Part shown: piece by piece, positions 39,047-47,736 of the stretch | Position numbering within the stretch: position 1 is the first letter of the stretch | Layout: each line of letters begins with the position of its first letter | From: Stutzerimonas xanthomarina DSM 18231 | GTDB taxonomy: Bacteria; Pseudomonadota; Gammaproteobacteria; Pseudomonadales; Pseudomonadaceae | Direction of reading: 5' to 3' | DNA length: 64,000 nt | NCBI RefSeq assembly: GCF_900129835.1 | Contig: NZ_FQXA01000003.1 | Coordinates: 434,001 to 498,000, forward strand | Notes under the pieces: generated by a model | Seen by the model: only the letters and a program-made list of their open reading frames with translations | The model's database searches: none | Told to the model about the DNA's origin: nothing | Made by a program: the position numbers and the translations under genes

Positions 39047-41248
39047 CTAGCGGCCCGTCATCGCGTTGGCTCGTGCCGTGTGGAGCTTCTTGTAGCTGTC
39101 GACCAGCCGCTGATGCCGATCGAGCCCTTCGAGCTTCATGCTGGTAGGCGTCAAGCCAAAGAAGCGCACGCCGCCATCCAACGAGCCGATCACCGCATCC
39201 ATCCGGGCATCGCCAAACATCCTGCGGAAGTTGGACTCAAAATCGTCCAGTTGCAGATCCTCATCCAGCTCCACTTCCAAAACTGCGTTCAGGGCCTGGT
39301 AAAACAAGCCACGCTCGACGGTGTTGTCGTTGAATTGCAGGAAGGCTTCAACCAGCTCTTTGGCATCCTCGAACCGTTGCAGGGCGAGATAGATCAACAA
39401 CTTCAACTCAAGAATGGTCAGCTGACCCCAGGCGGTGTTGTCGTCGAATTCAATCCCGATCAGCGTCGTGATGTCGGTGTAGTCATCCAGCTCGCTTTCT
39501 TCCAGACGCTCAGCAAGTGCAGCCAAACCTTCATCGTCGACGCTGTGCAGATTCAGGATATCCGCACGGAATAGCAGCGCTTTGTTAGTGTTATCCCAGA
39601 TCAGATCCTCCACCGGATAGATCTCGGAATAGCCAGGCACGAGGATGCGGCAGGCCGTTGCGCCCAGGTCTTGGTAGATTGCCATATAGGCTTCCTTCCC
39701 CATCGCCTCAAGGATGCCGAACAAGGTTGCAGCCTCCTGGGCGTTGGCGTCGTCGCCTTCGGCAGTGAAATCCCATTCAACGAAATCGAAGTCTGCTCTG
39801 GCGCTGAAAAAGCGCCACGACACCACACCGCTTGAATCGATGAAATGTTCCACGAAGTTGTTCGGTTCAGTCACCGCGTTGCTTTCGAAGGTCGGCTGGG
39901 GCAAATCGTTGAGCCCTTCGAAACTGCGACCTTGCAGCAACTCCGTGAGGCTGCGCTCCAGCGCGACTTCAAAGCTGGGGTGAGCACCGAATGAGGCGAA
40001 TACGCCTCCGGTACGTGGATTCATCAAGGTCACGCACATCACCGGAAACTGTCCGCCCAGCGATGCATCTTTGACCAGCACCGGAAAGCCCTGCTCTTCC
40101 AGCCCCTGGATACCTGCAACGATTCCGGGAAATTTCGCCAGCACCGCTTGCGGGACATCCGGCAGCGCCATCTCCCCTTCAAGAATCTCCCGCTTCACCG
40201 CCCGCTCGAAAATCTCAGACAGGCACTGCACCTGGGCTTCCGCCAGGGTGTTGCCAGCACTCATGCCATTGCTGAGATACAGGTTCTCGATCAGGTTGGA
40301 AGGGAAATACACCACCTCACCGTCCGATTGGCGTACATAAGGCAAGGCACAGATGCCTCGCTCCACATTGCCAGAGTTGGTGTCGTATAAGTGCGAGCCG
40401 CGTAAATCGCCGTCTGGGTTATAAATATCCAGGCAGTACTCATCGAGTATTTCAGCCGGCAACGCATCTTTACGGCCAGGCTTGAACCAACGCTCGTTCG
40501 GATAATGGACAAACTCGGCATTGGCAATGTCTTCACCCCAGAACTGATCGTTGTAGAAGAAATTGCAATTAAGTCGCTCGATAAATTCACCCAGTGCCGA
40601 CGCTAACGCGCTTTCCTTCGTAGCGCCTTTGCCGTTGGTAAAACACATCGATGAATGGGCATCGCGAACATGCAGCGACCAGACGTTGGGCACGATATTG
40701 CGCCACGAGGCGATTTCGATTTTCATGCCAAGATCCGCCAGGACGCCGGACATATTGGCGATAGTCTGCTCAAGTGGCAGATCCTTACCGGCAATATAAG
40801 TGCTCGACTCTGCCCCCGTTCCGGGCAGCAGTAACGCCTGGGCGTCAGCGTCCAGGCTCGCGACTTCCTCGATGACAAATTCAGGTCCGGTTTGCACTAC
40901 TTTCTTTACAGTACAGCGTTCGATTGAACGCAAGATGCCCTGGCGGTCCTTGTCGGAAATATCCGAAGGCAACTCGACCTGAATTTTGAATATCTGGTTA
41001 TAACGATTTTCCGGATCGACAATATTATTCTGCGACAACCTAATATTTTCAGTTGGGATACTGCGGGTCTGGCAGTACAACTTGACGAAATAGGCTGCGC
41101 ATAATGCCGAGGAAGCCAGAAAGTAATCGAAAGGACCCGGTGCCGAACCATCACCCTTGTAACGAATCGGTTGATCGGCGACCACCGTGAAATCATCAAA
41201 CTTGGCTTCTAGCCGGAGATTATCGAGAAAATTAACCTTGATTTCCAT
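39047..41248 (-). CDS. ycaO: OsmC-YcaO fusion protein
   Basis: A 733-residue protein. Residues ~1-135 are an OsmC-like domain (GPFDYFLASSALCAAYFVKLYC, with one of the usual catalytic cysteines), residues ~170-520 are a YcaO ATP-dependent cyclodehydratase-type domain (NGKGATKESALASALGEFIERL, and SAGNTLAEAQVQCLSEIFER). A helical C-terminal part follows. YcaO of E. coli is linked to thiomethylation of ribosomal protein S12; the OsmC fusion is common in gamma-proteobacteria. No peptide precursor or dehydrogenase gene is adjacent. Confidence 0.9.
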   Translation of the reverse strand: MEIKVNFLDNLRLEAKFDDFTVVADQPIRYKGDGSAPGPFDYFLASSALCAAYFVKLYCQTRSIPTENIRLSQNNIVDPENRYNQIFKIQVELPSDISDKDRQGILRSIERCTVKKVVQTGPEFVIEEVASLDADAQALLLPGTGAESSTYIAGKDLPLEQTIANMSGVLADLGMKIEIASWRNIVPNVWSLHVRDAHSSMCFTNGKGATKESALASALGEFIERLNCNFFYNDQFWGEDIANAEFVHYPNERWFKPGRKDALPAEILDEYCLDIYNPDGDLRGSHLYDTNSGNVERGICALPYVRQSDGEVVYFPSNLIENLYLSNGMSAGNTLAEAQVQCLSEIFERAVKREILEGEMALPDVPQAVLAKFPGIVAGIQGLEEQGFPVLVKDASLGGQFPVMCVTLMNPRTGGVFASFGAHPSFEVALERSLTELLQGRSFEGLNDLPQPTFESNAVTEPNNFVEHFIDSSGVVSWRFFSARADFDFVEWDFTAEGDDANAQEAATLFGILEAMGKEAYMAIYQDLGATACRILVPGYSEIYPVEDLIWDNTNKALLFRADILNLHSVDDEGLAALAERLEESELDDYTDITTLIGIEFDDNTAWGQLTILELKLLIYLALQRFEDAKELVEAFLQFNDNTVERGLFYQALNAVLEVELDEDLQLDDFESNFRRMFGDARMDAVIGSLDGGVRFFGLTPTSMKLEGLDRHQRLVDSYKKLHTARANAMTGR

Positions 41249-41403
41249 GCGGGATTACCAGCGCAATACATTTGATCGCTATTATCCGGCTTCCAGACGA
41301 GAAGTCTTATCCTTTTCCCGATAGGGCTCGGCAAACAGCCGCTTTTTTCCGCGTCTGACCAACGACCTAACGTAGTGTGCCGCGCCATTACCGTTAGGAA
41401 ATG

Positions 41404-41427
41404 AAAAAAGCCCGCATCGCTGCAGGC
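41404..41427 (-). terminator. Terminator of the former tRNA-Thr transcript
   Basis: On the minus strand GCCTGCA-GCGA-TGCGGGC is followed by six T. It sits 12 bases past the CCA end of the tRNA fragment, so it is the original terminator of the tRNA gene. Confidence 0.75.
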
Positions 41428-41438
41428 CTTGATTTCAT

Positions 41439-41488
41439 TGGTGCCGGTGAGAGGAGTCGAACCCCCGACCTTCGCATTACGAATGCGA
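41439..41488 (-). tRNA. tRNA-Thr(CGU), 3' fragment at an integration site
   Basis: Reading the minus strand, the sequence gives the anticodon arm (stem TCGCA/TGCGA, loop TTCGTAA, anticodon CGT), variable loop, T-arm (GGTTCGACTCC), the acceptor strand CACCGGC, discriminator A and CCA. The 5' half (acceptor GCCGGTG and D-arm) is absent: bases beyond 41489 belong to a mobile element. The fragment is therefore the left attachment repeat created when the element entered the tRNA gene. An intact copy should lie at the other element end, which is not in the window. Confidence 0.85.
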
Positions 41489-41511
41489 GGGTGTCTGGAT
41501 ACCCTCGCATT
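41482..41511. repeat. Inverted and direct repeats at the element end
   Basis: A perfect 11-bp inverted repeat AATGCGAGGGT/ACCCTCGCATT with an 8-nt spacer crosses the tRNA-element junction. The anticodon-arm sequence CTTCGCATTACGAAT (41470-41484) recurs almost exactly at 41504-41518 as CTCGCATTTACGAAT. These repeats are likely integrase core- or arm-binding sites. Confidence 0.65.
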
Positions 41512-41641
41512 TACGAATCTTTACGGACCTATACATAGCGCGACCTGAAGGCTATTCTAGGCTTAACGGGGTTACACCGAAATATCCTCATTTCGACCAA
41601 ATACGTAACCCCAGCGTAACCCCAGAATCGGCAAGGAAGGC

Positions 41642-43012
41642 ATGCCCAGCGCAACCCATATTGCATTCAGCAAAGAAAGGCTGTTGGCGCTACCGCCGTC
41701 CGAGGCCGGTAAGCGTGCCACTTATCACGACACTAAAATTCAGGGCTTACAGCTTCGAGTGTCGCCGAGTGGGGTCAAGACGTTTTCAATTTATCGACGC
41801 ATGAAAGGTGGCCAGCCTGAGCGCGTTACCCTTGGCCGATTCCCAGCAATGACTGTCGAGCAGGCGCGCAAACAGGCCACTGCCGTTAATGCCGAAATCG
41901 AAGCAGGCGGGAACCCAGCAGCCGCCCGTCGAGCTATCCGGGAGGAGCAGACTTTCGGCGAGGTGTTCGATGATTTTCTCAAGAAGAAGCGCAAGCGCGA
42001 CGGCACACCACTCGGCGAACGTACCAAGCGGGATTATTCGGATGTGCTGCGCCTGTATCTAGAGCCGATCAGAGGTAGAAGGCTGTCGCACATCACCCGC
42101 GCGGATATCAAAACAATCCACGCTAAGGTTACGAAAAAAAGCGCGGCACAGGCCAATCGCGCACTCGCCGTCGTTTCTTCGGTGTTCAGCTACGCCGCGG
42201 ATATGGAGTTGTTCGAGGGCATCAGTCCGGCGATCCGCGTTCAGAAAAACCATGCGCCATCTCGCGACCGCTTCGCTCAGGCAGTTGAACTACCTTATTT
42301 ATTCGAAGCCATCGGCGAGTCGAGCTTGAGCGACTTTTTTCTCCTGGCGCTATTAACCGGCGCGCGACGCTCAAATGTCCAGGCGATGGCCTGGCGCGAC
42401 CTTGACCTCGACGCCCGCGTCTGGCGCATCGGCATGACCAAGAATGGCACGCCGCAAAACGTTACCCTGTCGCCTGAAGCTGTGTCCGCACTCAAAGCCC
42501 GCAAGCGCACCACCGGCACGTCGCCTTTCGTCTTCCCCGGCGAAGGCAAGACCGGCCACCTAGTCGAGCCGAAAAAGGCATGGGCTGCCGTCCTGCTGCG
42601 CGCCAGCCTGCGCCGCCTCCTCGACCACCTGGAAGGGATAGGCAAGCTGACCACCGAGGAGCGCCAGCAGGCTGACCAACGGGTTACGGCCGCGCCAGCC
42701 GCCGCAGCGAAGCGTTACCGCGCCAGCGCCGACGCCCTGGAAATCGACCCGGCGATCTATGACATGACCGACTTACGGATTCACGACCTGCGCCGCACTC
42801 TTGGGAGCTGGCAGGCCAAGACCGGCGCATCTCTGGCAATCATCGGAAAATCCCTCAACCACAAGACCCATCAAGCCACCGCCATCTATGCGCGGCTTGA
42901 TCTTGATCCGGTGCGGCAGTCCGTCAACACAGCAACACAGGCCATGCTTGAAGCGGCCGGCATCAAACAGCCCGCCGAAGTGGTAAAGCTACCCACAAAA
43001 CTCAACTCGTAA
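41642..43012 (+). CDS. int: P4-type tyrosine integrase
   Basis: A 456-residue site-specific recombinase, 150 bases from the tRNA-Thr fragment. The N-terminal DUF4102 arm-binding domain (KIQGLQLRVSPSGVKTFSIY) is followed by the catalytic domain with Arg in LLTGARRSNVQAMAW (near 240), HDLRR (near 381), a downstream His in NHKTHQ and the nucleophilic Tyr in AIYARLDLD (near 416). All catalytic residues are present, so the element may still be mobile. Confidence 0.95.
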   Translation: MPSATHIAFSKERLLALPPSEAGKRATYHDTKIQGLQLRVSPSGVKTFSIYRRMKGGQPERVTLGRFPAMTVEQARKQATAVNAEIEAGGNPAAARRAIREEQTFGEVFDDFLKKKRKRDGTPLGERTKRDYSDVLRLYLEPIRGRRLSHITRADIKTIHAKVTKKSAAQANRALAVVSSVFSYAADMELFEGISPAIRVQKNHAPSRDRFAQAVELPYLFEAIGESSLSDFFLLALLTGARRSNVQAMAWRDLDLDARVWRIGMTKNGTPQNVTLSPEAVSALKARKRTTGTSPFVFPGEGKTGHLVEPKKAWAAVLLRASLRRLLDHLEGIGKLTTEERQQADQRVTAAPAAAAKRYRASADALEIDPAIYDMTDLRIHDLRRTLGSWQAKTGASLAIIGKSLNHKTHQATAIYARLDLDPVRQSVNTATQAMLEAAGIKQPAEVVKLPTKLNS

Positions 43013-43132
43013 AATAGACCACCAACCTGACTAACTTATCGGTCTGCCTAGGTTCGTACCCGAACAACGGGCACCCCACTCGCCCGGCTGGTCGATCGAT
43101 CCGATAATTGAGATTACTTGGAGCAACGTGTA

Positions 43133-43741
43133 ATGAGTGACGACGGAAAGGAAGCACCAGCACCGGGCTTAGGTTTTCACACCCTTCAAGCTAAAAAATA
43201 CCGCATGGAGCAATTAGCCAGGCCAAGCCATTGGAGCCCCGGCGTAAGAGTTAAATCGGCTGAAGAATATGACCGGTACGCGGATCATCTCGCACGGGAG
43301 TTACTCGCAACCTGTACTCCCGAGCACATGGCTGTCATAGCAGCCCAGCACATGATTTATTCGGATGAGTTGAAGTGCTTGCTGGAAGAAGATAAGACCG
43401 ATCTGGACAAGGTATTTAAAAGCTTTTTTAAGATTACGGTTCAGACATCAACCATGACCGCAATGACCGCAGTTGAGGCGTATCGAAAGCATTCTGCTGA
43501 GAAGCGAGCGGCCGGTGTCCGTGCGCGGAAAGTGGAAGTGATGGCTCTTGCCCGAAAGATTGCCGCCGAGAAGTGGCGTAATGATATCGACCAGGAATTC
43601 AAGATTGGAAAAATGGCTGAAATGGTATTCAGCGACCTGAAAGAGACCAAGTACTGCAAATTGGTGAGCAGCGCTGGTGCCGTTAAGAGATGGATCAAAC
43701 CTGAAGCACCATACTTTGCAAGCCAGCCAGGGCCAGGATGA
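43133..43741 (+). CDS. Uncharacterised mobile-element protein
   Basis: A 202-residue hydrophilic protein starting at the ATG at 43133, with GGAG nine bases upstream. It is mostly helical, with a basic central region (KRAAGVRARKVEVMALARKI) and an acidic N-terminal half. I do not recognise a domain. Its place between integrase and the HTH gene suggests a regulatory or structural role in the element, which is inference only. Confidence 0.7.
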   Translation: MSDDGKEAPAPGLGFHTLQAKKYRMEQLARPSHWSPGVRVKSAEEYDRYADHLARELLATCTPEHMAVIAAQHMIYSDELKCLLEEDKTDLDKVFKSFFKITVQTSTMTAMTAVEAYRKHSAEKRAAGVRARKVEVMALARKIAAEKWRNDIDQEFKIGKMAEMVFSDLKETKYCKLVSSAGAVKRWIKPEAPYFASQPGPG

Positions 43742-43882
43742 AGTGGAGGTCACAGGCCAGGAAGATATCGCTGATCTGACAGTCGTAACGAATGATCAAA
43801 CACTCGTAACGATAGGATTTTTTCTACCGCCCGCTTTTTCACAGCATGACTCCGCCAAATCACACTTGATGGAGTCGCATAC

Positions 43883-44167
43883 ATGTCTACCACCCACGTC
43901 TCAGATTTTGCGGAGCTAAAGGCTGAGATTGTCGCGCAGATTGCCGCCCAGCTCGGCTTCGATCCCAAGCACCCTCCGTCTCAGGTCAGCGACAAACAGG
44001 CCGCTGAAGTATTGGGTGCTAAAACAACCACCTTGGCTGTCTGGCGCTCCACCGGCCGTTACAACCTTCCGTTTGTGAAAGTCGGCCGCCTGGTGCGTTA
44101 CCGCGTATCGGACCTTGCTGCGTTCCTGGCGCGTCGCACTACTGGCCATACCGGCGAAGTGTGCTAA
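43883..44167 (+). CDS. AlpA/excisionase-like helix-turn-helix protein
   Basis: A 94-residue DNA-binding protein. The C-terminal part PSQVSDKQAAEVLGAKTTTL then VGRLVRYRVSDLAAFLARR is a MerR-like winged HTH as in AlpA and phage excisionases. It opens the replication gene run and its TAA overlaps the next ATG (TAATG). It is probably the element's excisionase or transcription activator. Confidence 0.85.
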   Translation: MSTTHVSDFAELKAEIVAQIAAQLGFDPKHPPSQVSDKQAAEVLGAKTTTLAVWRSTGRYNLPFVKVGRLVRYRVSDLAAFLARRTTGHTGEVC

Positions 44168-44472
44168 TGAAAATGCCTACTCCGCTTAAAGCTCCCAGCA
44201 ACACTATGAGCATCCTGGCGTACTTCCTCACAGACGCCAGTTTGAACGGTATTGAGGCAGAGCCCCTTGGGGACCACTGCTTGAACAGCACTACCGCTGA
44301 ACTGGCGAACCGCCACGGCGTCACCTTCAAGCGCATGCCGGAGAAAGTGCCTAACCGCTGGGGCAAGCCTTGCCGCGTCATCCGCTACAGCGTTCCCGCC
44401 ACCGAGCGGGAACACGCTAACGCCATCTTGGCGACTCTGAAACGTAACGCGCCCTCCAACCGCGAGGACTAA
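44167..44472 (+). CDS. Small uncharacterised element protein
   Basis: A 101-residue protein translated from the ATG overlapping the stop of the HTH gene. A GTG six bases upstream is less likely. It contains LANRHGVTFKRMPEKVPNRW and looks like a compact DNA- or RNA-binding protein, but no family is recognised. Conserved position before a primase gene suggests a replication accessory role. Confidence 0.7.
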   Translation: MKMPTPLKAPSNTMSILAYFLTDASLNGIEAEPLGDHCLNSTTAELANRHGVTFKRMPEKVPNRWGKPCRVIRYSVPATEREHANAILATLKRNAPSNRED

Positions 44473-44475
44473 CCC

Positions 44476-44625
44476 ATGCCGAAATCACCAATCCGCCGCA
44501 AGGCCGGGACGCCCTCGGCCGTTCTGAAAAAGGTCACTGCCTGGCTTCGCTACCACCCGATGAGTACCGATGTTGTTGGGCTGAGCGTTATTGCCGTGAT
44601 CCTCATTTGGGGTTATTTCAAATGA
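44476..44625 (+). CDS. Small single-pass membrane protein
   Basis: A 49-residue reading frame with a basic N-terminus and one membrane helix (VVGLSVIAVILIWGYF). It begins 3 bases after the preceding stop and its TGA overlaps the ATG of the primase gene (ATGA), a packing typical of real genes in this run. Function unknown. Confidence 0.6.
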   Translation: MPKSPIRRKAGTPSAVLKKVTAWLRYHPMSTDVVGLSVIAVILIWGYFK

Positions 44626-45497
44626 TCGAAGCCTACTTTCATGCTGCCATGCAAGCTGTCCATGGCCCGCTTCACTGGCTGCCCAAAGCGGACGGCCAGA
44701 TCCACCGCTACCACGTCCCTGGTGACCGCGCAGGCACTCGCAACGGTGCTTACGCACTTTATTCGGACGGAATTGCATCGGGCTGGTTTGGGAGTTTCAA
44801 AGAAACAGGCGGTTCCACATGGCATACCTGGAGCAGCCGTAAGCCTTCCTCCCCCTTCGAGCTCGAGTCAATCCGTAAGCGTGTCGAGCAGGCCCGCCGT
44901 CAACGGGAAGCGGAGCAGCATCACCGCCAGCAGCTTGCTGCGGCCAAATCGATGCGACTGTATGCGCTTGGGATGCCGGCCCAGTCCAATCATCCCTACC
45001 TGGTAACCAAGGGTTGCCAGCCGCACGAGCTGGGCCAACTGGATGCAACCCTGCTGGTTCCGCTGTACCACGAGCGCAAGCTGGTCAACCTTCAACTCAT
45101 CCGCACGGACGGTACCAAGCGCTTTATGTTTGGTGGACGTGTGGCTGGGGCGCACAGCCCTATAGGCCAGGTGGCCCCTGGCAAACCTATTTATGTCTGC
45201 GAAGGCTGGGCGACAGGCGCCACGATCCACGAGCACACCGGTGCCGCCGTGGCCTGCGCAATGAACGCCGGCAACCTGCTGGCTGTCGGTCAGCAGTTGC
45301 GCCGCATTTACCCTAACAGTCCTTTGGTCATTGCCGGCGATGACGACCGCCAGACCAAGGGCAATCCGGGGCGCAGCTCCGCGGAGCGTGCCGCCGAACA
45401 ACTCGGCTGCGGCGTTGTGTTCCCGCCATGGAGCGGCGCTGAACCGATAAGTCTTTCCGACTTCAACGACCTGAAAAACTGGCAGGAGGGGTACTAA
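44622..45497 (+). CDS. TOPRIM-domain primase, P4 alpha-like N-terminal type
   Basis: A 291-residue primase-type protein. The N-terminal part (PLHWLPKADGQIHRYHVPGD) resembles the catalytic region of satellite-phage primases; the Toprim core shows the Glu in VCEGWATGATIHE and the Asp pair in LVIAGDDDRQ. Start chosen at the ATG at 44622, overlapping the upstream stop. It probably primes replication of the excised element together with the DUF3987 protein. Confidence 0.9.
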   Translation: MIEAYFHAAMQAVHGPLHWLPKADGQIHRYHVPGDRAGTRNGAYALYSDGIASGWFGSFKETGGSTWHTWSSRKPSSPFELESIRKRVEQARRQREAEQHHRQQLAAAKSMRLYALGMPAQSNHPYLVTKGCQPHELGQLDATLLVPLYHERKLVNLQLIRTDGTKRFMFGGRVAGAHSPIGQVAPGKPIYVCEGWATGATIHEHTGAAVACAMNAGNLLAVGQQLRRIYPNSPLVIAGDDDRQTKGNPGRSSAERAAEQLGCGVVFPPWSGAEPISLSDFNDLKNWQEGY

Positions 45498-47143
45498 TGG
45501 AGCCGTTCCTAATTCCTGATCCGAGCTACCCCGAACCAACGCCGCTGTTGCCTGAAGTGGAAGCGGCCGTTCCTTATCCGTTGGAAGCCTTGGGCGATGT
45601 ATTGGGAGGTGCTGCCGCTGCCATTGTGGAAGCTGTACAAGTGCCTGCGGCGCTTGCGGCACAATCGGTCCTTGCGGCCGCTGCGATGGCGGCACAGCCT
45701 CACGGTAACGCCGTCCGGGATGGGCAGCCGATCCCTCTGTCGCTGTTTGTGCTTACCGTGGCGGAGTCTGGCGACCGCAAGTCCGCTGCTGACCGCTTGG
45801 CATTGCGCGCCCACCACGATCGACAGAGCGCGCTTTTGGAGCTCTATAGCGCTGAGCAGAAGGAGTATCGGGATCAGCGAGACGCGTATCAGTGCGCACG
45901 CGTTGCGATCCTGGAAAAGGCGAAAGCCAACCCCGCGTCCGCTGCTGCTGGGCTGGACAACTTGCAAGAACCCGAGCCGCCTCCTCTGCCATTCATCCTA
46001 ATTGAAGAACCCACCTTGGAGGGACTGCAAAAGTCGCTGCTTCGTGGATACCCGTCGCAAGGGCTCTTCAGCGATGAAGGCGGGCAGTTTTTTGGAGGTC
46101 ACGCCAACAAGCCGGAAAACATGCTCAAGAGCGTTGCAGGTCTTTCGAAGCTGTGGGACGGCGCACCAATCACCCGCACCCGTGCCGCCGAGGGCGAGAG
46201 CGCATCACGCAGCGGTTGCCGTCTGAGCGCCCACCTCATGATCCAACCCGTCGTTGCGAATAAGGTATTGGGGGACCCGATACTGCGCGGGCAGGGGTTT
46301 CTTGCCCGATTCTTGGTTGCATGGCCGCAGTCTTTGGCAGGTACTCGCTTTTATCAACATGCGAACCCAAATCAGGATCCTCGCTTGCTGCGGTATTGGG
46401 GGCGCATGACTGATCTGCTGCTCCGTGAGCCGCCCAAGAACGATCGCGGCGAGCTCGAACCGGCTGAGCTGACGATCGACGCTGACGCGAAAATTGTGTG
46501 GATCGAAGCACACGATGCCATCGAGGCGAAGTTGGGCCGAAATGGCAACCTCCAAGACATCAAGCCAACAGCCGCCAAAGGTGGAGAAAACATTCTGCGC
46601 ATTGCTGGCGTGCTTGCCATTGCCGAGAGGGCTAAAAGCCTAACCCGCTCCATTATTGAGCGAGCCTCCATGCTGGTGAGTTGGTATCTGGGCGAGGCAC
46701 TGCGCCTGGCTTACCCCGCGGGCACGGATCCGCTGTTACAGCAGGCGCAAAAGGTAATCGACTGGCTGATCGAAAACCACTGGCAAGCTTTCGACGCTAG
46801 GACGTTACAGCGGCTAGGACCGGCCGCTGCCCGAGTGAGCGCCCAGCATCGAAACGCACTGCTTACCCTACTGGTAGAACACGACTATCTGCTAGCCGAA
46901 GGGCGTAATCGGTACCGCGTCAATCCGGTCGCGACAACCGCGACAGATGCGACATCCCACGTAAACCGAGACACAGGCAGCTGCGACACGCTTGCGACAG
47001 CCAGCGACAAACCCGCCGATTTCGGAACCATGTCGCAACCTGTCGCTGACCTGTCGCAACACTGCCCGCTAGCAAATACGGCAGCTGTCGCAGTTGTCGC
47101 GAATGTCGCAGCACTCAAAAACCAAAACCTGGAGCAACACTAA
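45497..47143 (+). CDS. DUF3987/YfjI-family helicase-like protein
   Basis: A 548-residue protein, overlapping the primase by TAATG. A Walker A-like loop VAESGDRKSAADR near residue 90 and a Walker B-like LFSDEGGQFFGG near 190 suggest an ATPase of the replicative-helicase type, as in other TOPRIM-DUF3987 islands. The C-terminal ~70 residues are low complexity (Val/Ala/Thr/Asp) because the DNA there is a dense array of GCGACA/TGTCGC hexamers, so that part is probably shaped by a cis-acting site rather than by protein function. Confidence 0.88.
   Translation: MEPFLIPDPSYPEPTPLLPEVEAAVPYPLEALGDVLGGAAAAIVEAVQVPAALAAQSVLAAAAMAAQPHGNAVRDGQPIPLSLFVLTVAESGDRKSAADRLALRAHHDRQSALLELYSAEQKEYRDQRDAYQCARVAILEKAKANPASAAAGLDNLQEPEPPPLPFILIEEPTLEGLQKSLLRGYPSQGLFSDEGGQFFGGHANKPENMLKSVAGLSKLWDGAPITRTRAAEGESASRSGCRLSAHLMIQPVVANKVLGDPILRGQGFLARFLVAWPQSLAGTRFYQHANPNQDPRLLRYWGRMTDLLLREPPKNDRGELEPAELTIDADAKIVWIEAHDAIEAKLGRNGNLQDIKPTAAKGGENILRIAGVLAIAERAKSLTRSIIERASMLVSWYLGEALRLAYPAGTDPLLQQAQKVIDWLIENHWQAFDARTLQRLGPAAARVSAQHRNALLTLLVEHDYLLAEGRNRYRVNPVATTATDATSHVNRDTGSCDTLATASDKPADFGTMSQPVADLSQHCPLANTAAVAVVANVAALKNQNLEQH
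46931..47109. repeat. Two-fold symmetric hexamer array, candidate origin
   Basis: Six copies of GCGACA start at 46931, 46940, 46949, 46983, 46994 and 47004; six copies of TGTCGC start at 47031, 47041, 47052, 47086, 47095 and 47104. The start-to-start distances are 9, 9, 34, 11, 10 on the left and 10, 11, 34, 9, 9 on the right, so every copy has an exact mirror partner about 47020. The centre contains the small dyad CCGA-TT-TCGG. The spacers themselves are not mirror images. It lies in the 3' end of the DUF3987 gene, where satellite origins are often found, and probably binds the element's replication protein. Confidence 0.7.
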
Positions 47144-47736
47144 TGAAAAAAGAAATCCAAGCCGAGCCTCGCAGTAAGACACCTAGCAACATGACCGCCG
47201 CACAGCAAGTAATGAACCCGGAGCTTCTAAGTGCCTCCGTGATAACAGCCTGCCATAGTCTCGATAACTCCCAAATCGCAGGGTACGTCACCGAACTGAA
47301 GCAGCAAGCTAGTGCAATCCACGCTGATGATATGTCGCGGCCTGAAACCATTTTGATTGCCCAAGCCCACGCGTTGGATGGGCTCTTTGCCAATCTCGCT
47401 AATCGTGCGTATTCCGTTAAGTCGCTAGATGTGATGGAGCGTTACATGCGTCTGGCGCTGAAGGCGCAGAACCAAACGCGTACCACACTACAGACCCTGG
47501 CAGAGCTTAAAGCGCCGAAGCAGGTCGCTTTCGTACGACAAGCGAACATCGGTAACCAAGTACAGGTGAACAATGGGACCGTGCCCACGCGCGCACGTGA
47601 AATCCAAAATGAGCCAAACGAACTATTGGAGATTAAATATGGCGAACGGCTGGACACCCGAACGGCGAGCGCGCCAAGCGGCGCTGATACAACAATGGAG
47701 ACCGTGGGAACAAAGCACCGGCCCTGCGAGCGCTGA
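47143..47736 (+). CDS. Uncharacterised phage/island protein
   Basis: A 197-residue protein whose ATG overlaps the TAA of the DUF3987 gene. It is helical with a conserved-looking stretch (MERYMRLALKAQNQTRTTLQ, then PKQVAFVRQANIGNQVQVNN) that I have seen in Pseudomonas island and phage hypothetical proteins. No function is known. Its last 98 bases overlap the next gene in another frame. Confidence 0.75.
   Translation: MKKEIQAEPRSKTPSNMTAAQQVMNPELLSASVITACHSLDNSQIAGYVTELKQQASAIHADDMSRPETILIAQAHALDGLFANLANRAYSVKSLDVMERYMRLALKAQNQTRTTLQTLAELKAPKQVAFVRQANIGNQVQVNNGTVPTRAREIQNEPNELLEIKYGERLDTRTASAPSGADTTMETVGTKHRPCER

Noticed and set aside
41439..41530. Complete tRNA gene
   Set aside because: The D-arm and 5' acceptor strand are absent; only the 3' half folds, so it is a fragment.
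46931..47109. CRISPR array
   Set aside because: The repeats are only 6 bp, occur in both orientations and lie in a coding frame; no cas gene is present.
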